Shown here one piece after another: positions 7,340 through 19,100 of a stretch of DNA of 64,000 bases. Both the position numbers and the translations under genes were made by a program. The stretch covers positions 1 to 64,000 of the forward strand of contig CAAFYU010000046.1 in assembly GCA_900767135.1 (NCBI GenBank), in the 5' to 3' direction. Within the stretch, counting starts at the first letter, position 1; the number at the start of each line of letters is the position of its first letter. Origin of the DNA: Candidatus Gastranaerophilales bacterium (GTDB taxonomy: Bacteria > Cyanobacteriota > Vampirovibrionia > Gastranaerophilales > Gastranaerophilaceae). Under the pieces are notes generated by a model that saw only the letters and a program-made list of their open reading frames with translations, was not told where the DNA came from and made no database searches.

Positions 7340-9232
7340 ATGAGTTTATTTGACAACATACGTGATATTTATAGAAAAGTTTCAGAAGTCGAAAGTGCTA
7401 TATACAGCAGCAAAGAAGACTATTCTGAAATCTATGAACGTAACCTTCAATTGGAACGTGAAATTAAGGAACGCACTCACGAGTTGAATATTGCCAACAA
7501 ACGAATGCTTACTTTGCAACATATTTGGGATATGATGAATGCTTCTCGCCCGTTACAAAGTGTTTTGGAAACAATTGTAAACAGCATTCAAGGAGAACTC
7601 GGCTATCTTCATTGTAATATTATAAAAAAATGTGAAGACGAAGAAGGAACATATCTTTGTGTATTAGCACAGTCAAATGATATCTCAATAAAAGAAGTTG
7701 ACAAACTTGTAAAAGGGCCTATTCAAGCTAAAAGACTTATTTATGATGAAAGAAGTATTTACGCAAAGGCTGCCACAGAAAAGAAAATTATGCAGACAAC
7801 CGATGTCGGTGGTACGTTGAAAATGGTTATTCCAAATGTTTCTGATGAAATTGTAGAAAACCTTAACGAAAGAGATAACTGCAAATCAATAATTACAGTA
7901 CCTTTGTATTCCAGAAGTGTTCACTATGGTTGGTTTAACGTATTTTCTTCAAGGCAAGAAATGACGAATGGCGAAACTGACTTTTTGACGATTTTTGCTC
8001 AACAAATTGAGATGGCAATTACAATTGCCGATTTGTTTGAAGAAGTTAAAGCACAAGCCGTAACGGACTCTTTGACAGGGCTTTATAACAGGAGATATTT
8101 TGAAGAGTATTTGAAAAAAGAAGTTACTCGTGCACTTCGTCAACAACAGGCGTTTAGTATAATCGGTCTGGATTTAGACCATTTGAAACAGATTAATGAT
8201 AAATACGGGCATGCTTATGGAGATTTAGCGATTAAAACTGTTGCAAATGTATTGAAGAAAAACGCTCGATCTATTGATACTGCGGCTCGTATGGGTGGCG
8301 AAGAATTCAACGTAATTCTCCCTGGGGTTGATTCAAACGGTGCTATGATTGCGGCAGAAAGAATTAGAAAAGCTCTTGAAAACGAACCTCTTGATACGAT
8401 AGGACATGTTACCGCAAGTATTGGTGTGGCTACATTTTTGGAGCATTCTGATAATATAGAAGATATTTTGGAATTGACCGATCAGGCAATGTATCAGTCA
8501 AAACGCAACGGCAGAAACCAAGTTACACTTGCAAAACCAATTAATGAAACAAGTTGGCAAGAAATTGCAGTCAATACGTTTATGGATATTTTGTCAAAAC
8601 ACAACATTCCACTTAACAAAGATATAACAGATCACTTGAAAGAAAAACTTCAAAAAAGTGATGATACCCCAAAAGATACTTTGTATAATGTTGCTGATAT
8701 GTTAACTCAAACATATAACCCGTTGCATCATTCAGGAGTTATGAAGTCAAAAGTCCTTTTGGCAGTCAGCCTTGCAAAACGTTTTGATTTGCCGAAAGAC
8801 GACATTGACAAACTCCGTATTGCAATGCTTTTGTATGATATCGGGAATTTGATGTTGCCTGTTGAGCTTTTGCAAAAAACAACTCCACTTACGGAAGAAG
8901 AAAGAAATCACATCAAAGAGCACCCATTAATTGCGGCAAGAGAGATTTTAAAACCGATAAGCTATATTCAAGACGTAATTCCAATAATTGAACACCACCA
9001 CGAAAACTGGGACGGTTCAGGCTATCCATCAAAAATTTCTAAGGAAGAAATCCCGATGACATCGCAAATTATTTTGATTGTTGACGCTTATTTTGCCTTG
9101 ACCGAACCTCGTACGTATAGAGCTGAACTTACGCCAAGACAAGCAATTGAGGTTATCAAAAAAGATGCGGGCAAAAAATGGAATAAAGCTCTTGTCGAAG
9201 AATTTATTTCACTAATCGACCACGACGTATAA
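7340..9232 (+). CDS. GAF-GGDEF-HD c-di-GMP signalling protein
   Basis: 630 residues from the ATG at 7340. The order is: N-terminal coiled coil (about 10-60), GAF sensor domain (about 65-230), GGDEF diguanylate cyclase (about 240-395) and a C-terminal HD domain of the HD-GYP type (about 410-625). The cyclase looks active: GGEEF at 319-323 and an inhibitory-site RxxD (R310-D313) five residues before it. The HD domain is partly degenerate. The usual HD pair is Y499-D500 (YDIGN in place of HDIGK), while the HHExWDGSGYP block (552-563) is intact. The protein probably makes c-di-GMP in response to a ligand bound by GAF, with the HD part acting as a weakened phosphodiesterase or a sensor. A longer in-frame start at 7292 lies inside the previous gene and is unlikely. 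Confidence 0.87.
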   Translation: MSLFDNIRDIYRKVSEVESAIYSSKEDYSEIYERNLQLEREIKERTHELNIANKRMLTLQHIWDMMNASRPLQSVLETIVNSIQGELGYLHCNIIKKCEDEEGTYLCVLAQSNDISIKEVDKLVKGPIQAKRLIYDERSIYAKAATEKKIMQTTDVGGTLKMVIPNVSDEIVENLNERDNCKSIITVPLYSRSVHYGWFNVFSSRQEMTNGETDFLTIFAQQIEMAITIADLFEEVKAQAVTDSLTGLYNRRYFEEYLKKEVTRALRQQQAFSIIGLDLDHLKQINDKYGHAYGDLAIKTVANVLKKNARSIDTAARMGGEEFNVILPGVDSNGAMIAAERIRKALENEPLDTIGHVTASIGVATFLEHSDNIEDILELTDQAMYQSKRNGRNQVTLAKPINETSWQEIAVNTFMDILSKHNIPLNKDITDHLKEKLQKSDDTPKDTLYNVADMLTQTYNPLHHSGVMKSKVLLAVSLAKRFDLPKDDIDKLRIAMLLYDIGNLMLPVELLQKTTPLTEEERNHIKEHPLIAAREILKPISYIQDVIPIIEHHHENWDGSGYPSKISKEEIPMTSQIILIVDAYFALTEPRTYRAELTPRQAIEVIKKDAGKKWNKALVEEFISLIDHDV

Positions 9233-9240
9233 GATTTGCA

Positions 9241-10161
9241 ATGAACGAAAAAGAACTTATAAAAATAATAAAATCCACACTGAATTCCGACTATATAGGC
9301 GATGATTGTGCCTATTTAAAAGATTTAGGAATCGTTGTGAGTCAAGACAGCTTAGTTGAAGATATACATTTTAAGCGTGATTTAATCACACCATATCAAC
9401 TCGGCTATAAGTCTGTAATGGTTAATATCAGTGACATTTGTGCATCAGGTGCTGAACCTTTGTACTTGACAGTTTCACTTTCTTTGCCAAAAGATATTGA
9501 TGAAAGTTTTGTTGAAGAATTTTATAAGGGAGCAAAAGCTGCACTGAACGGAGCAAAAATTGTCGGTGGTGATTTGACGGGAAGCGACAAAATTTATATT
9601 TCTGTAACCGCAATTGGAAGTGATAAGGGGCGAAAAATTTCATCTCGTGCAAACGCAAAAGTCGGTTATAAAGTGATAGTTTCAGGAGAACATGGCAATA
9701 GCGCTATGGGGTTGAAATTGTTGTTGGACGGAACTTGTACTCATCAGCCACACCCCGATAGGAACGAGGGGGAGAAGTTTATCTCTGCTCACCTGACTCC
9801 AACTGCACAACGATACTTTTCCCATCAAATTGCAAGTCAGATAAAAGTTGATTACGCAATGATGGACACATCAGACGGGCTGGCGGACGCACTTATTCAG
9901 ATTGCAAAAGCAAGTGATGTGACACTATCAATTGAGTCAGAGAAAATTCCTCATGACGCACGTGTCGGAATGGATTTGGTTTTGTATGGCGGTGAAGACT
10001 ACCAACTTGTTGCTGTTGTACCACAAAATTTCTTGCAAAATATAACTGATTATACAATAATAGGAGAAGTGAAGTCGTCAGGGACAGGCTTGGAAATTGA
10101 CGGAAAAAGTTACACTGATATAGATAGCAAATTGTTTAATCATTTTAAGGAGCAGGCATGA
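9241..10161 (+). CDS. thiL: Thiamine-monophosphate kinase
   Basis: A 306-residue ThiL of the PurM/AIR-synthase superfamily, which phosphorylates thiamine monophosphate to thiamine diphosphate with ATP. Motifs seen: GDDCAYL (Mg/ATP binding), the DSLVEDIHF strand, VNISDICASGAEPLYL, GGDLTGSDKIYISVTAIG, and DTSDGLADAL followed by GGEDYQLVAVV near the C terminus. The segment HQPHPDRNEGE (about residues 168-178), between GLKLLLDG and the SAHLTPTAQ region, is charged, encoded by unusually GC-rich bases, and not expected in the family; it may be a small insertion. The gene starts 8 bases after the GGDEF gene without a clear ribosome binding site and overlaps ispD by 4 bases. Confidence 0.9.
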   Translation: MNEKELIKIIKSTLNSDYIGDDCAYLKDLGIVVSQDSLVEDIHFKRDLITPYQLGYKSVMVNISDICASGAEPLYLTVSLSLPKDIDESFVEEFYKGAKAALNGAKIVGGDLTGSDKIYISVTAIGSDKGRKISSRANAKVGYKVIVSGEHGNSAMGLKLLLDGTCTHQPHPDRNEGEKFISAHLTPTAQRYFSHQIASQIKVDYAMMDTSDGLADALIQIAKASDVTLSIESEKIPHDARVGMDLVLYGGEDYQLVAVVPQNFLQNITDYTIIGEVKSSGTGLEIDGKSYTDIDSKLFNHFKEQA

Positions 10162-10814
10162 ATTTTAAAGTAAACGCAATAATTCCCGCTGGCGGAACAT
10201 CATCTCGCTTTGGGAAAAGCAATAAATTATTAGAAAAAATCGGCGAAAAAGAAGTTATAAAATACACTGTCGAGGCATTTGAAAAATCAAACATTGACGA
10301 AATAATAATTTGTGCCAATATCTCGATAATTGAAGACTTGCAACGAATTTTAAGTGACTGTAAAAAAGTTCGAATAATTGAAGGCGGAGCATCTCGTCAG
10401 GAATCTGTTTTTAACGGAATAAAGGCTTGTGAATGTGATTATGTCCTAATCCACGACGCTGCAAGACCAATGATTACAACGGATTTGATTAACACTGCGA
10501 TAGATGAAGTTGTTTTTAAAAATGCTTTGACTGTTGCGACAAAAACGATTGATACAATAAAAGAAGTCGTGGACGGCAAAATCGTCAAAACAATCGACAG
10601 ATCAAAGTTATATAACACTCAAACTCCACAAGCTTTCAGATATGATTTGATAAGAGAAGCACATGAAAAACTTTCTGGGCAAAACTTTACAGACGACGCA
10701 GGCATGCTGGAAGCTCTCGGACAAACGGTTTATATTTTGAACGGAAGTTATAAAAACATAAAAATTACGACACAAAACGATATTGATATTGCAAAAGTGT
10801 ATCTTATAAATTAA
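10158..10814 (+). CDS. ispD: 2-C-methyl-D-erythritol 4-phosphate cytidylyltransferase
   Basis: A 218-residue IspD. It transfers CMP from CTP to MEP, the third step of the non-mevalonate isoprenoid pathway. The nucleotide-binding IIPAGGTSSRFG loop, LIHDAARPMI and the TQTPQAFRYDLI block are present, together with GGASRQESVFNGI and the terminal NDIDIAKVYL. It overlaps thiL by 4 bases (ATGA), and a strong hairpin follows 45 bases after the stop. IspF is encoded separately at 34950 in this window, so the usual ispDF pairing is broken. Confidence 0.95.
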   Translation: MNFKVNAIIPAGGTSSRFGKSNKLLEKIGEKEVIKYTVEAFEKSNIDEIIICANISIIEDLQRILSDCKKVRIIEGGASRQESVFNGIKACECDYVLIHDAARPMITTDLINTAIDEVVFKNALTVATKTIDTIKEVVDGKIVKTIDRSKLYNTQTPQAFRYDLIREAHEKLSGQNFTDDAGMLEALGQTVYILNGSYKNIKITTQNDIDIAKVYLIN

Positions 10815-10858
10815 GTTATTTACAAAAATGTGCTCAGAATTTAAAAAAATAATACATA

Positions 10859-10888
10859 AAAAATCGGACCCGATAGAGTCCGATTTTT
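10859..10888. terminator. Strong bidirectional terminator between ispD and dnaK
   Basis: AAAAATCGGAC (10859-10869) and GTCCGATTTTT (10878-10888) form an 11-bp perfect stem with an 8-base loop. Poly-A and poly-T ends serve both strands, so it can terminate ispD and the convergent dnaK. Confidence 0.85.
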
Positions 10889-10910
10889 CATAAGGTGATT
10901 TTGATTACTT

Positions 10911-10963
10911 CGTCTTTCAGAAATTCTTCGGACAAAAATTGTTATCGTCCTCAGAATAACGAC
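10911..10963. repeat. Dispersed palindromic repeat, family 1 copy 2
   Basis: The copy has AATTCTTCGGAC, an AT-rich loop, then GTCCTCAGAATAACGAC, so its inner stem is GGAC/GTCC. The outer segments match the other family 1 elements (ATTCTT-CGG and CCTCAGAATGACGAC), but the centre differs. It lies immediately downstream of the dnaK stop. Confidence 0.65.
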
Positions 10964-10968
10964 TCGAA

Positions 10969-12810
<1,842 letters not shown>

Positions 12811-12849
12811 TTATTATCTCCTTTTCAATTAAATTTTGTTTTGTTGCAA

Positions 12850-12866
12850 GTGATTAATATACTCAC
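12850..12866. promoter_or_regulatory. Possible operator dyad upstream of dnaK
   Basis: GTGATTAATATACTCAC is an imperfect 17-bp dyad (arms GTGAnTA/TAnTCAC) located 43-59 bases before the dnaK start codon. It does not match the CIRCE element of HrcA. It might bind a different heat-shock regulator, but this is only a symmetry argument. Confidence 0.25.
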
Positions 12867-12944
12867 CTACAATCTATATTATTATTTATAACACTGTTTT
12901 TTGAAAAGGTTGAAAAAATAAACAAAAAATTAATATTTTAAGAA

Positions 12945-13065
12945 TAGTGAGTAGTGAGTGGTGAGTAGTGAATAAGTTCATTTAGCTCACTCCGTTCGTT
13001 TATTAATTTTGGTGCGGTAGCACCTGTAATAGTCTTTTCACTTCTCACTATTCACCACTCACTAA
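12945..13065. repeat. MITE-like element with GTGAGTAGTGA-type inverted ends, copy 1
   Basis: About 120 bp, bounded by imperfect inverted repeats made of TAGTGAGTGGTGA-like units (12945-12973 and 13045-13065), with the internal motif CTCACTCCGTTCG. A second copy with the same ends and the related inner CACTTCGTTC motif lies at 52515-52628. No open reading frame is present, so this is a non-autonomous element. Confidence 0.65.
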
Positions 13066-13074
13066 ATTAACAAA

Positions 13075-13416
13075 CTATTCCAACACACTTCCACCGCCTT
13101 CAACACCAGGCAAACAAACACCAAATTGACAATTTGAATTGTAATCACTTGTAGGTGGATTTGCAGTCGCATTGTTACTTTCGGTATTAATTAATTCGTT
13201 ATAATATGGTGTTACGTAATTTGGTTGAAACGCATTAGGTTTTTGAATTTCTTGCAAGTAATTAGGGGCGTATTTTTCCTGCAAAGATTTACTGTTATAA
13301 TTTGAAAACGCCGTACAGGCCCCACCACTTATCGGACAACTTGCAAAAACAGGCGTCATAACCACCCCGAATGTCAACAATAACAATAGTTTTACTAAAT
13401 TTCTTATATTTTTCAT
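13075..13416 (-). CDS. Small secreted cysteine-containing hypothetical protein
   Basis: 113 residues with a clear signal peptide (about 1-25: basic start, then LLLLLTFGVVMTPVFA). The mature part is Asn/Pro/Tyr-rich and has two cysteine pairs, C-PISGGA-C near the mature N terminus and C-QFGV-C near the C terminus, likely to form disulfides after export. No known family is recognised. It is flanked by a MITE-like element downstream, and a ribosome binding site (AAAGGTTGG) lies upstream. It is probably periplasmic or surface-exposed. Confidence 0.6.
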   Translation of the reverse strand: MKNIRNLVKLLLLLTFGVVMTPVFASCPISGGACTAFSNYNSKSLQEKYAPNYLQEIQKPNAFQPNYVTPYYNELINTESNNATANPPTSDYNSNCQFGVCLPGVEGGGSVLE

Positions 13417-13541
13417 ATCTTACCAACCTTTCAATTAACCTACATATTTAGCATAAGTGACAATTTGTAAATTTTCATTCCCCGAAAGTAGCAAAAATTT
13501 TTTTGACCGTTTTTCATGCAAGCAAAAGGAGTTATATTTTT

Positions 13542-14132
13542 ATGAATAATATCAGTTTTCAAGGCAAATCAATCATTTACACAAACCCTCAAAGATTTAA
13601 AGAAATCGTAAATAATACGGAAATTCAACGAAGAGCCATCAAATCTACGGCAAAAACAAATGTAATAAATAAGTGGAAAGCCTATCAAGTAGAACTTTCT
13701 CCGGAGAACTTGTTAGTTGTTTTGAGTTCAGAAAAAGGTGGTTGTGTAACACACGTTCCAACAAATAATAGAAATGAAGAAATCTTATCTGAACTTTGTA
13801 ATAAAATTGATGAATTCACCAAAAAAGCAAAGAGTAAAATAACTGCTTGGATAATTGGTGGTGACAGTGTGAATGGTGCTAACGGAACAAAAACAATTGA
13901 AACTCTTGACGATATTGCAGACATAGTTTGTGATAAACCTAATATTGATGCTTCAATTCTTGTAGGTGCTAAAAAAGGACAAGAAAATTGTGCGCTTTAT
14001 GCTCGTAACAATGAAATTGAAATAACATTGGATAAACCGATTAAACTCGACAAAAATGTTTCTCCGGAAGAAAATCTGGAACAAATTTTTGACATTACAG
14101 AACTAAACAATACAGAATTAAAAACAGACTAA
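13542..14132 (+). CDS. Lineage-specific hypothetical protein with N-terminal SFQGK motif
   Basis: 196 residues starting at the ATG at 13542, which has an AAGGAG ribosome binding site; an upstream in-frame ATG at 13503 is less likely. The N terminus MNNISFQGKSIIYTNPQRF carries the short 'FxGK/FxGN' tag that recurs in several proteins of this window (20309, 61823) and, from general knowledge, in many Gastranaerophilales hypotheticals. The rest is a mixed alpha/beta sequence with a GGDSVNGANGTKTIETLDDI segment. No catalytic motif is recognised, and no signal peptide or membrane segment is visible. Confidence 0.6.
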   Translation: MNNISFQGKSIIYTNPQRFKEIVNNTEIQRRAIKSTAKTNVINKWKAYQVELSPENLLVVLSSEKGGCVTHVPTNNRNEEILSELCNKIDEFTKKAKSKITAWIIGGDSVNGANGTKTIETLDDIADIVCDKPNIDASILVGAKKGQENCALYARNNEIEITLDKPIKLDKNVSPEENLEQIFDITELNNTELKTD

Positions 14133-14572
14133 AATTTTGATTTGAAATTCCATTTTGCGTGTTTATCTTTTTTGGAAACATTTTCCAATACCTCGCAAAA
14201 CGGAACAATCGGCTCCATCTTATACCCGCAATCCTCTGACAGTGCTCCACCCATCGAAAAAAGTTCTTCTTGCGGATACCGTCTGCAAATTCCGGGACGA
14301 TTTCTATGGATTTTGCATTTGTGAGTTTCAGGGTCCAGATTTTGGCACTCAAAAATCAAGCCGATATCGTCTTTGCCAATGATTTTTAAATATGTATAAA
14401 ACCTATGCAAATATTGAAGTTTTTCAAACTCTTTTTCATCTTGCACAACATGCTTGTAATGTTTTACGTAAATCTGCGTGCAACATTTTCCGCAAGCTTT
14501 GCATTTGCCTGTCCTATAATACTTACGCCTTAAAATCTTTGACAATATGAATTTTCTTAAACCTTCAAGCAT
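14129..14572 (-). CDS. YkgJ family cysteine cluster protein
   Basis: 147 residues. It shows the YkgJ/UPF0153 pattern: C-x2-C-x2-CC near the N terminus (CKACGKCC), then C-x8-C-x-IH-x-RP-x2-CR-x-YP and a late C. These cysteines are thought to hold a zinc or iron-sulfur centre in this family; the function is unknown. The gene overlaps the 3' end of the opposite-strand hypothetical gene by 4 bases. It seems to be leaderless (TATTAT at 14579-14584, 6 bases before the ATG). Confidence 0.85.
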   Translation of the reverse strand: MLEGLRKFILSKILRRKYYRTGKCKACGKCCTQIYVKHYKHVVQDEKEFEKLQYLHRFYTYLKIIGKDDIGLIFECQNLDPETHKCKIHRNRPGICRRYPQEELFSMGGALSEDCGYKMEPIVPFCEVLENVSKKDKHAKWNFKSKF

Positions 14573-14578
14573 AATTAC

Positions 14579-14584
14579 ATAATA
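14579..14584 (-). promoter_or_regulatory. -10 box, leaderless promoter of the YkgJ-like gene
   Basis: On the minus strand TATTAT ends 6 bases before the ATG at 14572, and no ribosome binding site is present between them. Confidence 0.45.
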
Positions 14585-14843
14585 TCATAAAGTTTTGTAA
14601 AGTTTTAAATATTTTTAGGCAAATATTTGTGTTCACGTGAATTATAAAAAATGTAAAAAGAATACATAACCTATTTTAAAATATAAACTATAACATAACC
14701 AAAATAACCAACCTTGACCTCTTATTCCAAAAGGGGTCTTTTTTTTATGTGACAAATATCCTTCATTTCTATGACAATTATTGTCCATATTTCGTATTAA
14801 TGCACACACGTGGCCTGTCGATACGAATTGCTATTTTAAAATT
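14585..14843. other. Intergenic AT-rich stretch with an orphan plus-strand terminator
   Basis: No gene is seen. GACCTC (14716-14721) pairs with GGGGTC (14733-14738) with one G-U pair, followed by eight T at 14739-14746. This looks like an intrinsic terminator on the plus strand, yet no plus-strand gene ends nearby, so a short untranslated RNA starting around 14.6-14.7 kb is possible. The rest is featureless. Confidence 0.4.
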
Positions 14844-14873
14844 AAAAAAAGACCTTCCGGGGGGCGGAAGGCC
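14844..14873 (-). terminator. Terminator of the PrsA/SurA-like gene
   Basis: On the minus strand GGCCTTCCG, a five-C loop and CGGAAGGTC (one mismatch) form a GC-rich stem, followed by seven T. It lies 55 bases after the foldase stop codon. Confidence 0.85.
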
Positions 14874-14928
14874 AGTAATAAAAAGAGTCTGAATTATAAA
14901 AAATGTCTTTTTTTAATGCGAAAGGACT

Positions 14929-16074
14929 CTATTTTTTCGCATTTGATTTTGCTTTCGCTTTTTGTTCAGCTTCTGCACTATTTTTGATTGTTTCTTGAAT
15001 TCCTTTTTGAACAGTTTCTGGATTAAATTCCGGATTTATGTACTCAATTTTTGCACTTTTCTTCAAAGATTCTGTCAATTTATCAATCAATTCTACTTGT
15101 TTTTGATTTTCCATGTAAGCCTTGATATCTGATTTTACTTTTTCAAACGGATCTTGGCCTGCTGCTGCTCTGTCTGTAACCATAATAATGTGGTAACCAT
15201 ATTGAGATTTTACAGGTTTATCTGAAATTGTATTCGGTTTCATCGCAAATGCAGCTTTTGAAAATTCAGGAACCATTTCTTTTGCAGCAAAGAAACCTAA
15301 ATCTCCGCCTTTTTGAGCAGAACCAGGATCTTCTGAGTTTTCTTTTGCAAGTTTTGCAAACTGTGTCGGATCTTTTTTAGCTTCTGCTAAAATTTGTTGA
15401 GCTTTTGCTTCTTTTGCTTTAATTTCTTCTGCAACTTTTGCTTTTACTGTTGCTTCATCAAGATTTTTGTTATTTGGATCAGATTTAACAACTTCTTCAA
15501 TTTCTTGCGGATTTACAGCAATCAAAATATGAGATGCTCTTACTTTGTCAGGGTGTTTAAACTTGTTGATATTTTCATTGTAGAATTTTTTAGCTTCCGC
15601 ATCAGAAACAGAAGTTGATCCCAATTCTTTTGCAAGTTTTTTCATCTTAACTTCTTCTTTCAAATCTTTTTTGAAATCAGCGTTAGAAATACCGTTTTCT
15701 TTCAAGATTGAAGCTAATTGTTCTTTTGAGCCTACTTTTTCAATAATTTCTTTAACTGCATTATCAACATCTTCGTTTGTTACTTTGATACCGCGTTTTT
15801 CAATTTCTTCATTCAATAAAGTTTTTACAATAAGTTCATTTACAACTCTTTCTTTAATCAAAAGATAAACAAATGTGTTTTTGCCATCTTTTGCATTAAC
15901 CCCAAGAGCTTTCAACATACCGCTGTTAGCTTGTTTATCGAATGCTTGATCAAACTGACCTTGCGTAATATTTTGGTTATTTACCTTAATAATAGCTTCA
16001 CCGGATTTCAAGCCACAACCAGCAAATAGCACAGCTGAGACTGCCAATGTTGCTAATAATTTTTTCCCTCTCAT
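14929..16074 (-). CDS. PrsA/SurA-like peptidyl-prolyl isomerase lipoprotein
   Basis: 381 residues. The N terminus is a lipoprotein signal with lipobox LFAG-C20. A SurA-N-like chaperone region (about 25-170) is followed by one parvulin (PpiC-type rotamase) domain from about residue 178 to 295, with the family motifs RASHILI, ENSEDPGSAQKGGDLGFF, and KSQYGYHIIMVTD. The C-terminal tail is Lys/Ala-rich and helical. It would sit in the periplasm, tethered to a membrane, helping exported proteins fold, possibly outer membrane barrels. It follows mfd by 30 bases with a strong ribosome binding site (AAAAGGAGAA), so the two are probably co-transcribed, and it ends in a strong terminator. Confidence 0.9.
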   Translation of the reverse strand: MRGKKLLATLAVSAVLFAGCGLKSGEAIIKVNNQNITQGQFDQAFDKQANSGMLKALGVNAKDGKNTFVYLLIKERVVNELIVKTLLNEEIEKRGIKVTNEDVDNAVKEIIEKVGSKEQLASILKENGISNADFKKDLKEEVKMKKLAKELGSTSVSDAEAKKFYNENINKFKHPDKVRASHILIAVNPQEIEEVVKSDPNNKNLDEATVKAKVAEEIKAKEAKAQQILAEAKKDPTQFAKLAKENSEDPGSAQKGGDLGFFAAKEMVPEFSKAAFAMKPNTISDKPVKSQYGYHIIMVTDRAAAGQDPFEKVKSDIKAYMENQKQVELIDKLTESLKKSAKIEYINPEFNPETVQKGIQETIKNSAEAEQKAKAKSNAKK

Positions 16075-16104
16075 AAGTTCTCCTTTTCTTATATATCGGT
16101 TTAT

Positions 16105-19100
16105 TTAATTTTGTTTTTCAGGATAAGCAAATTCATCGCCAACCTTACGTATATAATAAAACAAATCTGTCAGAATGTTAAATACTTCATCAAAATTCAT
16201 ATATTTGTTATTTAATAATAATATAGAAATTCCATCAGTGCAAGCTTTTGGTGCAATTGTAAATTTTATACGTTTCAAAATTTCTGACGGCAAAGTTCTC
16301 TGAATTATTTTCCATTCAGGTTGAGAGTATGGTGTATAAATCCTTATATTATCTTCTGTTTCACGAATTAGAGAAATTCTGACATCAGTTGCCGACAACC
16401 TAATTCTGATTAATTTAATTAAGTTTTCTACACTTTCAGGCGGTTTTGCAAACCTGTCTTTCCACTCTTCCGTTATGTAATCCAGTTCAACGTCAGATTT
16501 TACGTCCGCAAGTCGCTTATACTCAATCATTTTTTGCTCAGCAGAACCAACCCACTCATCAGGAATAAATGCCGTAACATTTATATCCACAATTGTAGGC
16601 TCTGCTTTTTGAACAGCTTGACCTTGAAGCTCCTGAACTGTTTCTTCCAAAAGTTGACAATACGTATCAAATCCGACATTTACCATGTGACCATGTTGCT
16701 TTGTGCCGAGAATATTTCCGACCCCTCGAATTTCAACATCACGCATTGCAATTTGATAACCGCTACCAAGTGTCGTAAATTCTTTTATCGCCTTCAACCT
16801 CTGAACCGCATCACGAGTAATCTCTTTTGATTTTGTGTAGAAACAGTAGCAATAAGCTTGTCTTTGTGAACGTCCGACACGCCCTCTGAGTTGATAAAGT
16901 TGTGCAAGTCCAAATTTGTCGGCATTATGAATAATCATAGTGTTTGCGTTTGGAATATCAATACCGTTTTCAATAATTGTAGTCGCCAAAAGCACGTCAT
17001 ACTCATGGTTTGCAAAATCGATAATAATTTTTTCAAGCTCTTTTTCATTCATCTGACCATGCCCAATTGCAATACGTGCATTCGGCACAAGTTTTTGAAG
17101 CTGAAATTTAAACTCATCAATAGTTTCCACCCTGTTATAAAGATAAAAAACTTGTCCCTCTCTATCAAGTTCATGAGTAATTGCGTTTTTCACCATATTT
17201 TCATTCCACTCACCGACAAAAGTCTTAATCGGAAGCCTGTTTTTCGGCGGAGTGTTAATTATAGACATATCTTTAATTCCGGAAAGCGACATATAAAGAG
17301 TTCTCGGGATTGGAGTTGCCGACATTGTAATAATATCAATGTTTTCACGCAAAGATTTTAGTTTTTCCTTATGGCGAACCCCAAACCTGTGCTCCTCATC
17401 AATTACAACAAGCCCCAAATCCTTAAACACAATACCTTCTTGCAAAAGTCTGTGTGTTCCGACAACCACGTCGCACTCACCGGTTGCAAGATGTTTAATC
17501 GTTTCTTTTTGCTCTTTTGAAGTTCTGAAACGTGACAAAAGTTCAACCTGAACCCCAAACGGCTTAAACCTTTCAGAAATAGTCTGATAATGTTGGAACG
17601 CCAAAATAGTCGTCGGTACAACAACAGCAACCTGCTTTCCGGAGGTTACAGCCTTGAAAATTCCACGCATAGCAACTTCTGTCTTACCAAACCCGACATC
17701 ACCGCAAATAAGCCTATCCATCGGCTGTTCACTTTCCATATCAGCCTTAACATCGTTTATCGCCTTCATCTGATCAGGAGTTTCAGTGTATTCAAACGCC
17801 TCTTCCATCTCAACTTGCCAATTTGTGTCAGGCAAAAACTGAATACCCTTTTGCATTTTACGCTTTGCATAAAGTCGCAAAAGGTCATACGCAACCTGTT
17901 CAACCTCTTTTTTGACACGAGTTTTTGTATTTTCCCAATCTTTTCCACCCATTCGAGAAAGTTTTGGTTTTATAGCACCGGATCCACGATAGCGTACAAG
18001 CAAATTTATCTGTTCTGCCGGAATGTGTAATCTATCTTTGTTTGCGTATTCGATAGTCAAATAATCTTTGAGCTGTCCGTCAATTTCCTGTTGCGAAAGC
18101 CCTTTATAAATTCCGACACCATGAATACTATGGACAACATATTCACCTTCTTTTATATCGTTAATATTTTCGATATATTCAGGTTTTTCCTTATAATAAG
18201 AACGTTTTTGCGAAGTAATTTCCTTGTTTCGCTTATTGAAAAGTTCTCTATCGGTAAGGATTATAGTCCTAAAATCCTCTAAAATCGCACCATGCGAAGA
18301 AATACTTTCGTTATACTCAACATCAAAAATATCACGCTCAGCAAGAATTTCTTTTACTCGCTCAGGATAATCAGTGGCGATGATAATTCTCCACCCCTCG
18401 CGGTTGTTGGACTGAAAAGTTGGTGAGGGGTTCAATTCCACTTCATTTTTATATTTTCTTATAAACTCTGCGATATGATCCAGATTAGCCTCAAAGCTTT
18501 GAATAGTTTGAGTATTAAACTCTACAATCTCGTCCATTTCACTGTCTATAAAATTATTCAGTCCGATTTTCACAAACCCTGCAATTTTTTGGATAAATTC
18601 CTCGAAAGTTACATGATTTCGACCTTCCAACGGCTCATTCAAATTAAGTTTTAAGTTTTCTTGAAGCTGTTCTTCAAAATTCTTATCCAAAAACTCGTAT
18701 TTTGCATAAAGTTCAGATGTTTCGTCCAAAACCAAAACATAGTCGTTGAAATAATCCAAAACAGTAACTAAATCATTATTAAAATAATTTTGGTAAACCT
18801 CAATTCCTTCGAAATAACCTTTTTCATCACCCTCATCTTTTGGTGCTAATTTTTGCCATAAATCATCAGCCACTTTTTCCAAAGTAAACTTATACATCGG
18901 CAAAATCTCAGCTGACTTTAATTTTTCAATAGACTTTTGTGTTTCGTTGTTAAAGTATCTGATATCAACAATTTCATCACCCCAAAGTTCAATTCTCACA
19001 GGGTGTTTGTCAAGAGAATAAAAATCTACAATATCACCTCGAACACTAAATTCTCCGATATCAGAAACCATTGTCGAGTGCTTGTAGCCAAGGTTTACAA

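Noticed and set aside
12850..12866. CIRCE heat-shock operator
   Set aside because: The dyad does not contain TTAGCACTC/GAGTGCTAA; it is kept only as a weak unnamed operator candidate.
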